From the NCBI GenBank assembly GCA_017961765.1, contig JAGCWQ010000061.1:1-55379 (forward strand): a DNA stretch of 55,379 nucleotides, given 5' to 3'. This DNA is from Paludibacteraceae bacterium (GTDB lineage: Bacteria; Bacteroidota; Bacteroidia; Bacteroidales; Paludibacteraceae). The notes below the pieces were generated by a model that saw only the letters and a list, made by a program, of their open reading frames with translations, did no database searches and was not told where the DNA came from. A program made the position numbers and the translations under genes. This document shows, in pieces, positions 52,538 to 55,379 of this stretch; the first letter of the stretch is position 1; each line of letters begins with the position of its first letter.

Positions 52538-54838
52538 TTATTGTGCCCCCACTATGGATATAGTGTTTTGAGTATGAGTCAACTCCTTGATTTTCTCACT
52601 CTCGCCCACGATCCAAACCATATCGCCACTTTGGAAAATGGTGGAAATATCCGGATTCATCGACAAAACTCCATTGTGTTCGATGCCCACCACCAAACAC
52701 TTGGCCTTGTCGCGTATGCCTGATTGCTGTATGCTTTTACCGATAAGAACCGAATCCTTCTCTACCTCGATTTGCTCCAAACCTACTTCCCTATTCTCCG
52801 CAACCGCACGTTTCAACGAGAGTTCCGTCTCGAAGGCCTTCAACTGGTCGTCCGTGCCCAAAACTAACAACTTGTCGGCAGGGAAAATCTGTTCGGTTCC
52901 ACCAGGAATATTGATACGCTCCTCGCCCCTAATGATAGAGACAACATGGATTCCCAATCGCTTCCTGAAATTCAATACCTTCAACTCCTTCCCGACAGAG
53001 GAAGAATTCGGAGAAACCTCAAACTCAGTCAGATGGAGGTCGTAAACAGAGAGGTGCATCGCCAAATTGCCCTTATTGAACGGAGAGACCACCCGTGGGT
53101 CAATCTTGGAGAGTTCATACTCACGTGAATTCAAATTGTAGAAAAATTTCCGCTCGATGATAATGGAGTGGAACTTCAGCCGCTTTGACACCATCATCAG
53201 AACCACCAACAAACCAGCTACGACAATCAAAAGTCCGATAGCCACATCAAAGGTACGCATCAGGACGAAACAGATGAACGCCATCGCCAACAAGAAACGA
53301 AGGACAATGAGAATGATAAGCGGTGCCCTATTATAACGGGAGACATTCCACAAATAGCGGTACTCCTTGGAGTGGTTCTTCTTTGCCACCATAGCCCGCA
53401 AGAAAGGCGATATGATGAGTATCGTCGTCGACGAGGCCAACAATGCGCCCCACCATCCATAAATATGCTCCTTGACAAACGGGATGAAATAATTGACAGA
53501 CAAGATGATGATCGCCACCACCAATGAAGAATAGACCAAAACGATTCGAAGCATCTGCATCAACAGGCTATGCCAAACATTCTCCGCTATCGCCTCCTTG
53601 TTGGCCAACGATCGACGCTCGATAAAAACCTTCCAATCGGCCGGCATATTGGCCTCAATGAAAAGGTAGGCTGGCGTGGCCAACTTGATCATAAACGGCG
53701 TGATGAAAATCGTGATGACCGAAACCGCCACAATCACCGGATAAAGAAAACCGTCTATCAAATGTAAATCAGTTCCCAACTGGGCAATGATAAAGGCAAA
53801 CTCACCAATCTGCGTAAGGCTAAAACTCGATTGAATGGCTATTTTTAATGGTTGTCCGGAAAGCAAAATGCCGCAAGTGGCAAAAAAGACCTGTCCGAAA
53901 ATCACCGTCAACGTAATGATCAAGATAGGGAAAGCATACTCTACCAAGACGGAGAAATCAATCATCATTCCCACGGAGACAAAGAAAATGGCTCCGAAAA
54001 GGTTCTTCACCGGTTTGATAATTCGTTCGATATAATCAGCCTCAACGGTCTCTGCCAAGATGGAACCCATGACAAAAGCGCCCAAAGCAGCGGAAAAATT
54101 CACCTTGATGGCAAACATAACCATAGCTAAACACATACCCAACGATACAATCAACATCGTCTCCTCGTTCAAGAAACGCTTAGTTTTCTTAAAGAAAGTA
54201 GGCACGAAAAAGATTCCGAAAACCAACCAGACCGTAAGGAAGAAGAGCAGTTTAAGGAGATTCCAAAACGGAGAATCCATGTTCGTCAGCAACTCGCCGC
54301 CAGCAAACGACTTGTTCGCCCCCATCGTCGAAACGAGCACCAAAAGCAAGATGGCCATCAAATCCTCCAAGATGAGGATACCGAAAACCACGTTGGTGAA
54401 CTTCTGCGAACGAAGTCCCAAATCATCCAAAGCCTTTATGATAATCGTGGTAGAAGACATGCAAATCATACTACCCAACAACATGCTGTTCGTCGTTCCC
54501 CAACCCAAAGCCAAACCAACTAGCGTTCCCAGAACAATCATCGAAAAGATAATCACCAACGAGGCAATCAGGGCCGTCTTGCCCATGTTCAGCAACTTCT
54601 TGAAACTGAACTCCAAACCTAATGCAAAAAGTAAGAAGACAACACCTATTTCCGACCAGTTACCAATATCCTCCGTCGAGCCGACGGTCGGTGTCAAAGA
54701 GATATGCGTGCCAATAAGACAACCAGCCACAATATAACCCAACACAACCGGTTGCTTCAGCCATTTAAATAAGATAGTGGTCAACCCCGCTGAAACCAAT
54801 ATCAAGGCTAAATCTGAGATAAGATGAGAAGTATGCAT
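52538..54838 (-). CDS. CPA2-type cation:proton antiporter with two TrkA-C domains
   Basis: A 766-residue membrane protein. The N-terminal half has about 12 helices with the CPA2 fold (KQPVVLGYIVAGCLIG, LGSMICMSSTTIIIKALDD, FSAALGAFVMGSILAET). It is followed by a further set of helices (about 420-560), which is longer than in plain KefB, and then two TrkA-C (RCK-C) regions near 595-670 and 690-766 (GKELKVLNFRKRLGIHVVSI; IGKSIQQSGIRDKAKCLVVG). It would exchange Na+ or K+ for H+ under ligand control. The KTN/RCK-N nucleotide-binding domain itself is absent, so regulation may differ from KefB/C. Confidence 0.88.
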   Translation of the reverse strand: MHTSHLISDLALILVSAGLTTILFKWLKQPVVLGYIVAGCLIGTHISLTPTVGSTEDIGNWSEIGVVFLLFALGLEFSFKKLLNMGKTALIASLVIIFSMIVLGTLVGLALGWGTTNSMLLGSMICMSSTTIIIKALDDLGLRSQKFTNVVFGILILEDLMAILLLVLVSTMGANKSFAGGELLTNMDSPFWNLLKLLFFLTVWLVFGIFFVPTFFKKTKRFLNEETMLIVSLGMCLAMVMFAIKVNFSAALGAFVMGSILAETVEADYIERIIKPVKNLFGAIFFVSVGMMIDFSVLVEYAFPILIITLTVIFGQVFFATCGILLSGQPLKIAIQSSFSLTQIGEFAFIIAQLGTDLHLIDGFLYPVIVAVSVITIFITPFMIKLATPAYLFIEANMPADWKVFIERRSLANKEAIAENVWHSLLMQMLRIVLVYSSLVVAIIILSVNYFIPFVKEHIYGWWGALLASSTTILIISPFLRAMVAKKNHSKEYRYLWNVSRYNRAPLIILIVLRFLLAMAFICFVLMRTFDVAIGLLIVVAGLLVVLMMVSKRLKFHSIIIERKFFYNLNSREYELSKIDPRVVSPFNKGNLAMHLSVYDLHLTEFEVSPNSSSVGKELKVLNFRKRLGIHVVSIIRGEERINIPGGTEQIFPADKLLVLGTDDQLKAFETELSLKRAVAENREVGLEQIEVEKDSVLIGKSIQQSGIRDKAKCLVVGIEHNGVLSMNPDISTIFQSGDMVWIVGESEKIKELTHTQNTISIVGAQ

Positions 54839-54996
54839 ACGCGATTTCTTTCCTCCGCAAAATTATGCATTATATAAAGGAAAACAAAGATGGGAAGCCG
54901 TTAAATTATATAAATATACAGTGGAAATTGGGATTACTAACTTTCTCTTTTTATAAGAGATAATAACCTAAGTCTAAGAGGACTCCATTTCCATGC

Positions 54997-55258
54997 TCAG
55001 TTTATCTTTTTTTGAAGAGAAATCCTTTGTGAAGCCTCCTTGAAATTTAAAGGCCGTTCCCAATGATCATTCATAATATCTCTCCTCACTAATCGGATCT
55101 CCTCCCATAATTACATTCATGGACAGGTTGGAACTCCTATCTATTTTCCTCTCCTTCTCATCCCCATATCTGACAAAAGAAATCCCTTCTGCCTCATTTT
55201 CTTTTATAACACGGACTTCAGTTAAACAAGAAAAGTTAAGGTGACCTCTATAAATTCA
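54997..55258 (-). pseudogene. Short reading frames, possible gene remnant
   Basis: On the minus strand an open stretch of about 60 codons without a good start (FSCLTEVRVIKENEAEGISF region) ends at 55067 and overlaps the ATG of a 25-codon frame (55074-54997, MNDHWERPLNFKEASQRISL). The first 50 codons look like normal coding text. It could be a decayed gene or a very short coupled pair. The rest of 54839-55379 shows only the inverted repeats and promoter-like box listed separately. Confidence 0.25.
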
Positions 55259-55310
55259 CTTTATCGAATTGTTTAGGCTGTAGAGGTCACGTTTTACAGC
55301 CCAAACAATT
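55241..55310. promoter_or_regulatory. Overlapping inverted repeats downstream of a poly-G promoter box
   Basis: Two inverted repeats share bases: GTGACCTCTA (55241-55250) with TAGAGGTCAC (55281-55290), and a 16-base arm at 55267-55282 (AATTGTTTAGGCTGTA) with 55295-55310 (one mismatch). They overlap at 55281-55290, so only one can form fully. They would lie in the leader of a transcript reading leftwards. Confidence 0.5.
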
Positions 55311-55319
55311 ACTATGATG

Positions 55320-55354
55320 CAAAAGTAAAGTAATTAGTCCAAATTACCCCCCCC
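55320..55354 (-). promoter_or_regulatory. Promoter-like box with a G8 tract upstream
   Basis: The minus strand carries TACTTTTG (55327-55320), a full match, 19 bases downstream of a run of eight G (55354-55347). The layout repeats that at 6372-6404. It would drive the region with the overlapping inverted repeats. Confidence 0.5.
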
Positions 55355-55379
55355 ATTTTTATGTTTTACAACATAAACC

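Noticed and set aside
1-55379. CRISPR array, prophage or insertion sequence
   Set aside because: No regularly spaced repeats, no integrase, no transposase and no target-site duplications seen.

Overview
This is a chromosomal segment of a Bacteroidota bacterium, most likely order Bacteroidales. Three things support this. Several surface proteins end in type IX secretion (T9SS) sorting domains. The block rimP-nusA-infB-cvpA is present. Many genes are preceded by the Bacteroidota promoter (TAnnTTTG, often with TTTG 19-21 bases upstream) rather than sigma70-type boxes. I cannot place it to genus from sequence alone.

Layout. (1) 1-10.3 kb, minus strand: large surface proteins. These are a SpvB/FG-GAP/RHS protein running off the left edge, a small lamin-tail T9SS protein translationally coupled to it, and a 1202-residue CotH/lamin-tail T9SS protein. 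(2) 10.7-25.8 kb, minus strand: a compact 17-gene pigment cluster of flexirubin (aryl polyene plus dialkylresorcinol) type. It holds three ketosynthase/chain-length-factor-like sets, two ACPs, DarA and DarB, a BtrH-like acyltransferase, a hotdog thioesterase, an ABC-2 exporter, LolA and a partner lipoprotein, and a NodB deacetylase. (3) 25.8-31.4 kb, minus: cvpA, infB, nusA, rimP, with a clear promoter and a GNRA-capped hairpin in the rimP leader. (4) 31.6-39.4 kb, plus: DUF554 protein, GNAT acetyltransferase, a secreted CE4-GH8 fusion and several small unknown proteins. (5) 39.5-41.2 kb, minus: a lipoprotein and a frameshifted PAAR-like gene. (6) 41.4-46.6 kb, minus: the second half of the pigment pathway (tyrosine ammonia-lyase, ketoreductase, ketosynthase, ACP, LpxL-like acyltransferase, hotdog dehydratase) behind its own textbook promoter. 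(7) 46.6-55.4 kb: an S9 peptidase, two paralogous AT-rich lipoproteins with beta-prism-like repeats, a methyltransferase, a PHP hydrolase, a CPA2 antiporter, and a gene-poor right edge with nested inverted repeats.

How the genes fit together: the ammonia-lyase would make the aryl starter (coumarate from tyrosine). Ketosynthase, ketoreductase and dehydratase modules on ACPs would extend it to a polyene. DarB and DarA would make a dialkylresorcinol. An acyltransferase (BtrH-like or LpxL-like) would join the two. The ABC exporter with LolA and its partner lipoprotein would move the product to the outer membrane. No acyl-CoA/ACP ligase for the starter and no MMPL exporter are visible here, so part of the pathway is elsewhere or replaced.

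Points that deserve attention are the two-locus split of the pathway, the ketosynthase fused to half a chain-length factor, the BtrH homologue, poly-G tracts placed just upstream of two promoters, the nusA-operon leader hairpin, and the three-repeat beta-prism lipoproteins. All product names rest on motif reading and memory of families; no search was run.
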